Source: Streptomyces formicae (GTDB lineage: Bacteria; Actinomycetota; Actinomycetes; Streptomycetales; Streptomycetaceae). Taken from it: a DNA stretch of 64,000 bases. This document shows positions 41,172-48,519 of the stretch, piece by piece. Within the stretch, counting starts at the first letter, position 1. The number at the start of each line of letters is the position of its first letter. Both the position numbers and the translations under genes were made by a program. The notes under the pieces are model-generated. The model did not search any database. It had not been told where the DNA came from and worked only from the letters and a program-made list of their open reading frames with translations. The stretch is from the NCBI RefSeq assembly GCF_022647665.1, contig NZ_CP071872.1:4650001-4714000 (forward strand), given 5' to 3'.

Positions 41172-41624
41172 TCAGCCGAGCAGCAGGTTCAGACACGAGA
41201 CGACGGCAGCGGCGCCGGTCACCCGCAGGACACCGACGTGCTGCGGATCCCAGTCGCGCCGGGAGCCCTCGCGATCAAGGTCCGTGGCGACCACGGGGGC
41301 GGGGGTGGTCGCGGGCGCCGGGGTCCAGGGTGCCGCGGGCGCCGGTGCGGAGAGCTGCGGGTCGATGGTGAGGGCGGTGACGCCCAGGGGCGCGGCGAGT
41401 GCGCGCAGCGCGGGCTCGGAGAGCCTGATGCGGGGTTGGCCCTCGCCCAGTGCGGCGGAGAGCCTCTCCGTCGAGGTGAAGCCGACGGCCGTGCGGCGGC
41501 GCAGGGGGGTTCGGAAGAACCGGGCTGTGCAGCCGGTGGGTCCCGGCCGGACGGGCACGAAGAGAGGTCCGGCCGGGATGCGTTCAGAAGGCTCGGGGTC
41601 CTCGGAATGATCGACTGAAGACAT
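41172..41624 (-). CDS. SAV_915-like protein
   Basis: A 150-residue protein resembling the SAV_915 family (RIPAGPLFVPVRPGPTGCTA, FFRTPLRRRTAVGFTSTERL, then LSEPALRALAAPLGVTALTI). It has no signal peptide or membrane helix; the C-terminal third is Pro/Ala-rich. Function unknown. The ATG at 41624 follows GAGGAG. It is the first gene of a two-gene operon with the lysA-like gene, nine bases downstream. A CTGACG (41722) and TTGACG (41733) pair spaced 11 bp lies about 100 bp upstream. Confidence 0.75.
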   Translation of the reverse strand: MSSVDHSEDPEPSERIPAGPLFVPVRPGPTGCTARFFRTPLRRRTAVGFTSTERLSAALGEGQPRIRLSEPALRALAAPLGVTALTIDPQLSAPAPAAPWTPAPATTPAPVVATDLDREGSRRDWDPQHVGVLRVTGAAAVVSCLNLLLG

Positions 41625-41721
41625 GGTTCCGCTCCTCAGGAGGCGAATGCGCCACCCGGCCGGGTCGGCCGGACGTGCTCCGGTGACGCTATGCCCGCCT
41701 GCCAGGGGACCGGCCACCTTA

Positions 41722-41738
41722 CTGACGGATGCTTGACG
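41722..41738 (-). promoter_or_regulatory. Hexamer pair (11-bp spacing) upstream of the lysA-like operon
   Basis: CTGACG at 41722 and TTGACG at 41733 start 11 bp apart, equal to half of the arrays at 31021, 32114 and 35493 and in the same orientation relative to its operon. The second pair, expected 21 bp away, is not recognisable. Confidence 0.45.
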
Positions 41739-41946
41739 GGAAGACCCTCACCCGTAACGCGGCGCTGACGGGCCCCGGACGCCCGACCCCGAGCACCACG
41801 GAGCGTATTGCGCCCGTAACGTCCCGTTCCCGGCACTTCACCGCCGAGTGGCCGAGGGACCGAGGGACCGAGGGGCCGAGGGGCCGCGCGCGCCGCGCCG
41901 TGAGGTGTCACGGCGCGGCGGGCGCCTGCTGCCGCCGCAGCGCGTT

Positions 41947-42545
41947 TCAGAAGGACAGCCTCCACTGCTCGTTGGGGGATGTGGGGACGCAGTCGTAGAT
42001 GGCCAGTTGGGTACCGTCGGCGGAGTTGCCTCCCGGTACGTCCAGGCACCGGCCGGACTGCGGATTGCGCAGCGTGCCGTTGGTCGAGACCTCCCACCTC
42101 TGGGCGCCCGTCCCGTTGCAGGTGTACAGCTGCACCGGTGTCCGGTTGGCAGTGACACCGCCCGCGATGTCCAGACACCTGCCGAACGCCTGGAAGGACT
42201 GACCGACCCGGCTCCACTTCTGCGCGCCGGTCCCGTTGCAGGTGTAGAGCTGGACAGGGGTCCCGTCAGCGGTCGCCGCCTCGCGGACGTCGACACACTT
42301 GCCCGCCAGACCGGTGATCGGACCCGGCTGCCCGAGGTCGAAGCTGTCGACGTCGTACAGCGCCGCCGAGCCGCTGCCCCTGAAGACCAGGTACAGCGTG
42401 GTCGTGCCGGCGGGTGCGCCGCTCAGGCCTGCGCGGCGGTCCCTGGAACGACCGCGATCACCGCCGCGGCGGCCATGAACACCAGGGCCGACCCAAGAGC
42501 CTTCAGGCGGCGCCTTCGTATACGGAATCTGCTGGGAGCGGACAT
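41947..42545 (-). pseudogene. Secreted hydrolase remnant: signal peptide joined to CBM6 end and ricin-type lectin
   Basis: The start at 42545 encodes a good signal peptide (SRFRIRRRRLKALGSALVF, ending VVPGTAAQA) that runs into TGA at 42423. In another frame the sequence continues with APAGTTTLYLVFRGSG and LYDVDSFDLGQPG, the end of a CBM6-type module. Then comes a ricin B-type beta-trefoil with three repeats (GKCVDVREAATADGTPVQLY, GRCLDIAGGVTANRTPVQLY, GRCLDVPGGNSADGTQLAIY) and the final NEQWRLSF stop. A secreted glycoside hydrolase appears to have lost its catalytic domain and most of the CBM by deletion, with a frameshift at the junction. Confidence 0.78.
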
Positions 42546-42886
42546 GGAAATGTCCCCCTTCTCCTGACTGTGGGGAAGCCAGGCAGGGCGCGCGCCGTCG
42601 CGCCGTGCCGTGGGTGAACGGGACGAACGGACGTGCCGATGGGGGATGTTCTGCGGCAAACGTAGAGGCTTGACACGGTCACGCCAAGGTCTTTGACGAC
42701 AGGAATGCAGACTTTCCCCCGACTGGGACGAAAGTCGGCCACTCACTTGACGCCACTGGAGACGGCGCACGGGACGGGCCCGAACCGTGCTCCACTCAGG
42801 GGCACTTCGACCGCGGGCGGGATCACGAACGCCCCCGGGCCGGACAGCGGATGCTGCCCGGCCCGGGGGCGTTCACACCGGTGCCG
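42546..42886. other. Intergenic region with terminator, no gene
   Basis: 341 bp upstream of the lectin remnant and downstream of the DUF5133 gene. Apart from the hairpin at 42827-42874 I see only two single TTGAC-type hexamers (42670, 42693, 23 bp apart) that do not fit the arrays elsewhere. Confidence 0.55.
42827..42874 (-). terminator. Strong hairpin after the DUF5133 gene
   Basis: GAACGCCCCCGGGCCGG at 42827-42843 pairs perfectly with CCGGCCCGGGGGCGTTC at 42858-42874 (17-bp stem, 14-base loop), 12 bp beyond the stop codon of the minus-strand DUF5133 gene. Confidence 0.85.
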
Positions 42887-43165
42887 TCAGGCGACCAGGG
42901 TGACCTCGTTGCCGTCCGGCTGCGCCACGGGCGCGGTGGAGCCCGTGGAGGGCGGGGGCACCGGAGTCGCGGTCGACGCACTGTGGAGGAACTCGTCGGC
43001 CTTCTCGAGCGCATCCTCGATGGCGCTCGTGGCTGTCATCACACACAACGTGTAGGTCACGTCGTCGAGAGCGAGACGGCTCTCCTCGTTCTTCGGCGCG
43101 GCAATGCGCAGCTCCGCGTAACGCGCCAGGTGACTCCGCAGCGCCTTGGGGTCCGGCATCAACAC
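42887..43165 (-). CDS. DUF5133-type small protein
   Basis: A 92-residue protein whose opening VLMPDPKALRSHLARYAELR and helical pattern (DDVTYTLCVMTATSAIEDAL) match the small actinobacterial DUF5133 family; the last 25 residues are Pro/Ser/Thr-rich. Function unknown. GTG 43165 was chosen because GAGGGAG lies eight bases upstream and family members begin with the LMP-like motif; ATG 43198 would add 11 residues. A strong terminator follows. Confidence 0.75.
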   Translation of the reverse strand: MLMPDPKALRSHLARYAELRIAAPKNEESRLALDDVTYTLCVMTATSAIEDALEKADEFLHSASTATPVPPPSTGSTAPVAQPDGNEVTLVA

Positions 43166-43402
43166 AGCGTCCACTCCCTCTTCTGATGTGTTCACCATGT
43201 GCCCCGCATTCACCAAACCATGCCAGATGCATCAAACGCCCCTCACAGGGCGGACGGGCAACTGCCGCGCCGGTGGCCGCCGCCCGGACGCGTTCGGGGC
43301 CTGCTGCGGCGCCGTACATCCGCACGAACGGCGACAGCATGTTTGACACGGCGTTAGAGTGCCGGAGCCTCCCCTCCCCGACCGACGGCCCCCAGGAAGA
43401 CA

Positions 43403-44068
43403 GTGCGTTCCGTGAACTCCACCCAGTCCTCCGGCTCCCCAGGCGAACGCCGTCTGCAGCAGGTGCTCGGCACCACCGACCAGGCCGGCACCTTCTACGA
43501 GCGCCAGGTGCAGCCCCGCCTCACCCCACCGATGGCCGATTTCATCGGCCGGCAGACCATGGCATTCCTGTCCACGGCGGACGCCGCGGGAGCCTGCGAC
43601 GTCACCTTCCGTGCCGGCCCTCCGGGCTTCGTCACCGTCCTGGACGACCGCACCCTCACCTACCCCGAGTACCGCGGCAACGGCGTGCTCGCCAGCGCCG
43701 GGAACATGACCGAGAACCCGCACATCGGCCTGCTCTTCGTCGACTTCACCCATGACCACATCGGTCTGCACGTCAACGGCACGGCGCGGCTGCACCGGGA
43801 CGAGGACCAGCGGCGGGCCCACCCCCACCTGCCCGTGGACACCGCGCCGGGAAGGCGGCCCGAACTCTGGGTGCACATCACGGTGGAGGAGGCGTACGTG
43901 CACTGCTCCAAGCACATACCGCACCTGGAACCCGCACCGCGCCCGCGCCCGGGAGCCGACCGGCCGAAGGACGCCGACTACTTCGCCCCCCGCTCCCCGC
44001 TCCCGCCCGCGCAGGGCGAGGGGGCGTGGACGTCGGCGCCCGCCGGTCCGCTGCCGGGCCGGACCTGA
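43403..44068 (+). CDS. Pyridoxamine-5'-phosphate-oxidase-family protein
   Basis: A 221-residue flavin- or F420-binding split-barrel protein. The body reads TPPMADFIGRQTMAFLSTAD, DVTFRAGPPGFVTVLDDRTL, then GNGVLASAGNMTENPHIGLL and GLHVNGTARLHRDE, the usual PNPOx-like pattern for a small oxidoreductase of unknown substrate; EEAYVHCSKHIPH is typical of this subgroup. The GTG at 43403 has AGGAAG closely upstream; GTG 43412 is an alternative. The last 30 codons overlap the 3' end of the convergent YihY-type gene by 91 bp; the tail there is Pro-rich and probably not part of the fold. Confidence 0.85.
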   Translation: MRSVNSTQSSGSPGERRLQQVLGTTDQAGTFYERQVQPRLTPPMADFIGRQTMAFLSTADAAGACDVTFRAGPPGFVTVLDDRTLTYPEYRGNGVLASAGNMTENPHIGLLFVDFTHDHIGLHVNGTARLHRDEDQRRAHPHLPVDTAPGRRPELWVHITVEEAYVHCSKHIPHLEPAPRPRPGADRPKDADYFAPRSPLPPAQGEGAWTSAPAGPLPGRT

Positions 44069-44970
44069 CCGGGCCGCTGGGCGCGCGTCCTGGCGAGCTC
44101 GGCGTTGAACTGCGCACCGGTCAGCAGCGCGAGGTTCGACACCCACAGCCAGACCAGGAACACGATGAAGCCGGCGAGAGGTCCGTACAACCGGTCGTAG
44201 GTGCCGACGTGCGCGGTGTACGACGCGAAGGCGACGGAGGCGGTGAGCCACAGGACCACGGCCAGGCCGCCTCCGAGCGCCCGCTGCCGGGCTCCGTGCA
44301 CCGGAACAGGTCCCGAGCGGAACAGCACCAGCACCATCATGGCCGCGAGGCAGAGCAGCAGCGGCCACTTCAGCACGTCCCAGGTGGCGGCCGCGGCACC
44401 GCCGAAGCCCAGCGCCCTGAAGAGGGCGGCGGCGAAATCTCCACTGAGCGTGAGCACGAGCGCGCTGGTGACGAGAGCGACGAGCAGCGCGCAGGCCATG
44501 GCGACGACGCGTGGCACCGTCCGCCAGACGGAGCGCTGGTCCTTCACCCCGTGCATCGCGTGCAGGGCACGGCGGAAGACCGCCAGATAGCTGGAAGCGG
44601 ACCACAACGAGCCCAGGGAGGCGATCAGGGCGACCAGCCACGCCTCCGAGTGGCGCCCGGCCATTCCCCGCAGCGCTCCTTCCAGCACGGGGCGCGCCTG
44701 GGGCGGTACGAGCGCGGCCGCCCGCTCGATCAGGGCCCCGGTCTGCGAGGCGTCCGCGATCCCGGTGAGCGACACGGTGACCAGCAGCATGGGGATCAGC
44801 GCCAGGACCGCGTAGTACGTCAGTGCCGCGGCCCAGTCGGTGACGTCCTCGTTCCAGACCGACACGGGCGTGCGGCGCAGGGACACGAGCAGTTCGCCCC
44901 GGGAGGGCATGGCCCCGGGAAGGGTGCCGGCTCGCCGCGGCGGTCCGGTGCACGGGGGGTCACCCTGCAT
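43978..44970 (-). CDS. YihY/BrkB-family membrane protein
   Basis: A 330-residue protein of the YihY family (formerly linked to ribonuclease BN). Six helices span about residues 45-305; family marks are DWAAALTYYAVLALIPMLLV, SASSYLAVFRRALHAMHGVK and VGTYDRLYGPLAGFIVFLVW. The role is uncertain; envelope or export functions have been proposed. ATG 44970 follows AGGAGA. Its C-terminal tail overlaps the 3' end of the PNPOx-family gene on the other strand by 91 bp. Confidence 0.87.
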   Translation of the reverse strand: MQGDPPCTGPPRRAGTLPGAMPSRGELLVSLRRTPVSVWNEDVTDWAAALTYYAVLALIPMLLVTVSLTGIADASQTGALIERAAALVPPQARPVLEGALRGMAGRHSEAWLVALIASLGSLWSASSYLAVFRRALHAMHGVKDQRSVWRTVPRVVAMACALLVALVTSALVLTLSGDFAAALFRALGFGGAAAATWDVLKWPLLLCLAAMMVLVLFRSGPVPVHGARQRALGGGLAVVLWLTASVAFASYTAHVGTYDRLYGPLAGFIVFLVWLWVSNLALLTGAQFNAELARTRAQRPGQVRPGSGPAGADVHAPSPCAGGSGERGAK

Positions 44971-45016
44971 GGCGTCTCCTGAGGGGTTCGGGGACCTTCC
45001 GGCAATTGAGCAAAAG

Positions 45017-45060
45017 GGAAAGGATGGGCCCCGACGGACTGTCGGTGCCCATCCTTTTCC
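45017..45060 (-). terminator. Hairpin after the small hydrophobic protein gene
   Basis: GGAAAGGATGGGC at 45017-45029 pairs with GCCCATCCTTTTCC at 45047-45060, and CCGAC/GTCGG inside extends the stem. It lies 57 bp after the stop of the minus-strand gene at 45118. Confidence 0.75.
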
Positions 45061-45117
45061 AGGGCACTTCCCGGGCATTTCCCGGGACTTGCGCCGACCC
45101 TTTTCTCGCGCGCACCT

Positions 45118-45288
45118 CTACCAGCGGTACCAGCGACTGCGGCGGCCTCCGGTCGCCGGCGGCCGGACCACAAATCCGAGCAGCCACACGACCAGCACGA
45201 TGACCGCGATCCACCAGAGCGCCTTGAGTGCGAAACCCGCGCCGAAAAGAAGCAGGGCGAGCAGCAGAACAAGCAGCAACGGAACCAT
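45118..45288 (-). CDS. Small hydrophobic membrane protein
   Basis: A 56-residue protein with two close membrane helices (PLLLVLLLALLLFGAGFA and WWIAVIVLVVWLLGFVV) and a basic tail ending RRSRWYRW. GGGAGG lies upstream of the ATG at 45288, and a strong hairpin follows the gene, so it looks real despite its size. Similar hydrophobic small proteins are frequent in streptomycetes; the function is unknown and may relate to envelope stress. Confidence 0.75.
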   Translation of the reverse strand: MVPLLLVLLLALLLFGAGFALKALWWIAVIVLVVWLLGFVVRPPATGGRRSRWYRW

Positions 45289-45390
45289 GCTTACCATCCT
45301 CCCGGAATCCGCGTACCCGGGAATGCACGCAATACACGGAATCCCTCGGCAGGTTCCGGCGATACTCCGTCGTGCGCCGCACGCCTGCTC

Positions 45391-46227
45391 TCACCCCTTG
45401 ACGGCGCCGGCGGTGAGCCCCTGGACGATGTGCCTGCTGGCGAAGGCGAAGAGCACCATGGTGGGCAGGATCGTCAGGACGGCCGCGGCGGACATGGAAC
45501 CCCAGTCGATGTTGAAGCTGGAGATGAAGCCGTTCAGCGCCGTGGGAACGGTCTTGTTGTCGTCGCTGTTCATCAGCGTGACGGAGAGGAAGAGCTCGTT
45601 CCAGCAGTTCACGAAGTTGAAGATGAAGGCGGCGACGATCCCCGGCCTCATCACCGGCAGCAGTACCCGGAACAGCGCACCGAACCGTGAACAGCCGTCG
45701 ATCATGGCGGCCTCTTCGAGGGTGTCGGGGATGTTCTCGAAGAAGCCCCGGAGCATCACCGTGCAGAACGGGATGCAGACAGCGATGTAGACGAGGATCA
45801 GCCCGAAGCGGTTGTCGACCAACCGCAGATCGGTCATCAGCAGATACAGCGGTCCCAGCGCGATGAAGGCGGGGATCATCTGAGTGACCAGGGCGGCCAT
45901 GAGCAGAGCGGTCTTGCTGCGGAACTCGAACCGCGCCAGCACGTAGGCCGACAGCATCGAGATGACGGTGGCGACCGTGCCGGCGACCGTGGCCACGATC
46001 AGGCTGTTGGTGAGGTAGACGCCGAACTGGGCCTTGTCGAACAGACCGGCGTAGTTCTCCAGGGAGAAGTCCTCGGGCCAGTACGCGAGGGGAAAGGTGA
46101 AGATGGCACCGGCGGGTTTGAACGAGGTGATGGCGATCCAGTAAAGCGGGAAGACGGTGAAGATCAGCCAGAGCGTGAGGAAGGCGATCCTGGCGGTCTT
46201 TCCGGCCGGGGACTCCTTGGTGTTCAC
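45391..46227 (-). CDS. Carbohydrate ABC transporter permease (MalG type)
   Basis: A 278-residue inner-membrane permease with six helices (ARIAFLTLWLIFTVFPLYWI at the start) and the cytoplasmic EAA loop EEAAMIDGCSRFGALFRVLL that contacts the ATPase. It belongs to the CUT1 sugar importer family together with the permease and binding protein upstream. The GTG at 46227 overlaps the stop of the other permease by four bases (GTGA). No ATPase gene is present; streptomycetes commonly use the shared MsiK for such importers. Confidence 0.93.
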   Translation of the reverse strand: MNTKESPAGKTARIAFLTLWLIFTVFPLYWIAITSFKPAGAIFTFPLAYWPEDFSLENYAGLFDKAQFGVYLTNSLIVATVAGTVATVISMLSAYVLARFEFRSKTALLMAALVTQMIPAFIALGPLYLLMTDLRLVDNRFGLILVYIAVCIPFCTVMLRGFFENIPDTLEEAAMIDGCSRFGALFRVLLPVMRPGIVAAFIFNFVNCWNELFLSVTLMNSDDNKTVPTALNGFISSFNIDWGSMSAAAVLTILPTMVLFAFASRHIVQGLTAGAVKG

Positions 46228-47210
46228 GACGTCGCTCCCTTCTCCCGGGTGGCCGTCAGATAGAAGACCGAGAACAGCAGGAGCCCGGCGACCACCAGCA
46301 GGCCCAGCGCCGACGCCTTTCCGTAGTCGCCCTGCTGGGTGATGCTGATCATCCAGGTCGTCACGATGTGCGTCTCGTTGTTCGGGCCGCCGCCCGTCGT
46401 CCCGAAGATGATGTCCGGGAAGTTGAAGATCCAGATGACGCGCAGCAGCACCGTCAGGGCCAGCGTCGCCCGGATGTACGGGATCGTGATCTGGAAAAGC
46501 GTGCGCGCCTTGCCCGCGCCGTCCAGCGCCGCCGCCTCGTAGATCTCGTCGGGGATCGACTGCAGCGCGGCGAGGATCATGATCGCGAAGAAGGTCACGC
46601 CGTACCAGATGTTGGCGACGATGATGGCGGCCATGGCCGTCTTCGGGTCGGCCAGCCAGGCCACCGGCTCGTCGATCAGATGCGCCTTCATCAGCAGGTC
46701 GTTGACGACCCCGAACTCGCTGTTGAACATCCAGCGGAACAGGATGCCGATCAGGAAGCCGGAGATGGCCCACGGGAAGAAGATCAGCGCCTGGTAGAGC
46801 CCGCGGAAGCGGAAACGGCGGCGCAGCCACAGGGCCAGTGCGAAGCCGATGACGAGTTGGGGCACGATCGAGGCGACCACCCACAGGGCGGTGTTGCTCA
46901 GCACGGTGCCCCAGAGCGGGTCGCCGAAGACCGCCTGGAAGTTGCCGAGCCCGACGAACGACTTGTCCGTGAGGTCCGTCAGGTTCCAGTGGCGGAAGGC
47001 CATTTGGCTGCCGGCCAACATCGGGTAGTACGTGAACACTGCAACGAAGATCACGGCCGGCGCCATGAAGGCGGCGATCACCAGGCCTCGGCGGGTGGTG
47101 AACTCGCGCTTGCGCCGGCCGCCGCCTGCCGCCCTCACGGGACGGGCCCCCTCCTTGCGGGAGGGGCGACGCGTCTGTTCGTGCAGTGGGGAAGCCGTGC
47201 CCGCCCGCAT
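46224..47210 (-). CDS. Carbohydrate ABC transporter permease (MalF type)
   Basis: A 328-residue permease with a basic N-terminal tail of about 40 residues and six helices (LVIAAFMAPAVIFVAVFTYY first) plus the EAA loop YEAAALDGAGKARTLFQITI. It pairs with the MalG-type permease, whose start overlaps its stop. Its own ATG at 47210 lies one base after the TGA of the substrate-binding protein gene (TGACATG), so the three genes are coupled. Confidence 0.93.
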   Translation of the reverse strand: MRAGTASPLHEQTRRPSRKEGARPVRAAGGGRRKREFTTRRGLVIAAFMAPAVIFVAVFTYYPMLAGSQMAFRHWNLTDLTDKSFVGLGNFQAVFGDPLWGTVLSNTALWVVASIVPQLVIGFALALWLRRRFRFRGLYQALIFFPWAISGFLIGILFRWMFNSEFGVVNDLLMKAHLIDEPVAWLADPKTAMAAIIVANIWYGVTFFAIMILAALQSIPDEIYEAAALDGAGKARTLFQITIPYIRATLALTVLLRVIWIFNFPDIIFGTTGGGPNNETHIVTTWMISITQQGDYGKASALGLLVVAGLLLFSVFYLTATREKGATS

Positions 47211-47211
47211 G

Positions 47212-48519
47212 TCAGCTCTTCTCGTTCTTCCACTTGGCGGTCCAGTACGCGTCCCAGTCGGCGAGCAACTGATCCTGCGACATCTTGCCGAGCAGGACCT
47301 TCTGGACGTCCGCGTCGGCCTTCTGCGTCCACTCGGTGAACCAGGGCACACCACGGGGCTGGGTGACGGTGACGTACGTGTCCGGCTTCTGGTTCATCGT
47401 CACGTAGCTGGCCCACGGCCCGGTCTTGTAGAACGAGTCCTCGCCGGCCTGCTTCAGGATCGGCACGAGACTGTTCTTCTTGGCGAACGTCGTCGACGCC
47501 TCGCCTTCCGACAGGAATTCCACGAGCTTGACGGCCTGGGCCTTGTGCTTGCTGCCCTTGGCCACGCCCCAGCCGGCTGTTGCCAGCGGCTGTACGGCCT
47601 TTCCTCCCGGGCCCGCGAGCAGGGGCGCGGTGGTCCACTGGTCCTCCTTGATCGCCTTGGACTCCCGCAGGGTCGCGATCACTTCCGGGTCCTGGAGCAG
47701 GAAGGCCGTGGAGCCGTTGGAGAACCCCTCGACCATCTCCGGGTAGCCCCAGGCGATGGAGGAGGGCGGCGAGCCCTTCTTGAAGAGTTCGAAGTATGTC
47801 TGCAACGCCTCGCGCGCCTCCGGCGCGGAGAAGATCGTGCTGCCGTCGGCCAGCTTGTAGCCGTTGGCCGGGTCGATCCTGTCGGCGACGTACGCCTCGA
47901 TGACGGCCGTGACGTTGCTGCTGGCATTGGGGCCGCCCCGGAAGGCGTAACCGTAGCGGCGCTTGCCCTTGTCCTGGATCGCACTCGCCTGCTCGAGCAG
48001 CTCCTCCCAGGTGCCGGGCGGCTTGTCGTAGCCGGCCTGGCTGGTGAGGTCGGTCCGGTAGAACAGACTCAGCCCGTAGAAGCCGTAGGGCACGAAATAG
48101 GTCCTGCCCTCAGGGTCCTTGGCGGCCTTGGCGGCGTTGTCGGTCAGCCCTTGCCAGCCCGACCAGCCCTTGAGGTCCGTGCTCATGTCGTGGAGCCAGC
48201 CGTTGTTCGACCACGGCCCCACGGTGATGTCCCGGACCTCCAGTGTGTCGACACCGCTGCCGGACTGCAGCATCTGCTGGATCTTCTGGTCCGCCTGGCC
48301 GGTCGGCGGCGAGACCAGATTGACCTTGATCTTCGGGTTCTTCTGCTCGAAGTCCGCGATGAGCTGCTTCAGCACCTCGGTGCGGGCGGGGTTGGTCAGG
48401 CTCTCGACCATCTGCAGTGTGACGGTCCCGTCACTGGAGCCGCCGCCCATGGCGGAGCAACCGGTCACGGTCATGGTGAGGGCGAGGCCGAGAGCGGCGA
48501 CTGCGTTCCTGCGTTTCAT
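47212..48519 (-). CDS. Sugar ABC transporter substrate-binding lipoprotein
   Basis: A 435-residue family 1 solute-binding protein. The lipobox is MTVTGCSAMGG with Cys near residue 21. Typical later parts are RTEVLKQLIADFEQKNPKIK, the hinge GRTYFVPYGFYGLSLFYRTD, GYAFRGGPNASSN and PWFTEWTQKADADVQKVLLG. It captures a sugar or related solute for the two permeases encoded downstream. The ATG at 48519 overlaps the stop of the aminotransferase gene by four bases (ATGA), an unusual tight coupling of a transporter to a PLP enzyme that suggests a nitrogen-containing substrate such as an amino sugar. Confidence 0.93.
   Translation of the reverse strand: MKRRNAVAALGLALTMTVTGCSAMGGGSSDGTVTLQMVESLTNPARTEVLKQLIADFEQKNPKIKVNLVSPPTGQADQKIQQMLQSGSGVDTLEVRDITVGPWSNNGWLHDMSTDLKGWSGWQGLTDNAAKAAKDPEGRTYFVPYGFYGLSLFYRTDLTSQAGYDKPPGTWEELLEQASAIQDKGKRRYGYAFRGGPNASSNVTAVIEAYVADRIDPANGYKLADGSTIFSAPEAREALQTYFELFKKGSPPSSIAWGYPEMVEGFSNGSTAFLLQDPEVIATLRESKAIKEDQWTTAPLLAGPGGKAVQPLATAGWGVAKGSKHKAQAVKLVEFLSEGEASTTFAKKNSLVPILKQAGEDSFYKTGPWASYVTMNQKPDTYVTVTQPRGVPWFTEWTQKADADVQKVLLGKMSQDQLLADWDAYWTAKWKNEKS

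Noticed and set aside
42471..42545. The signal-peptide-like frame as an independent small secreted peptide
   Set aside because: It ends right at the predicted cleavage site, leaving no mature peptide, and the lectin sequence follows in another frame, so a broken larger gene explains it better.
42670..42698. TTGACA and TTGACG near the lectin remnant as another array
   Set aside because: Spacing is 23 bp and no partner hexamers occur at 11 or 21 bp.
45396..45401. TTGACG in the 3' end of a permease gene
   Set aside because: Single hexamer inside a coding sequence with no 11-bp partner.
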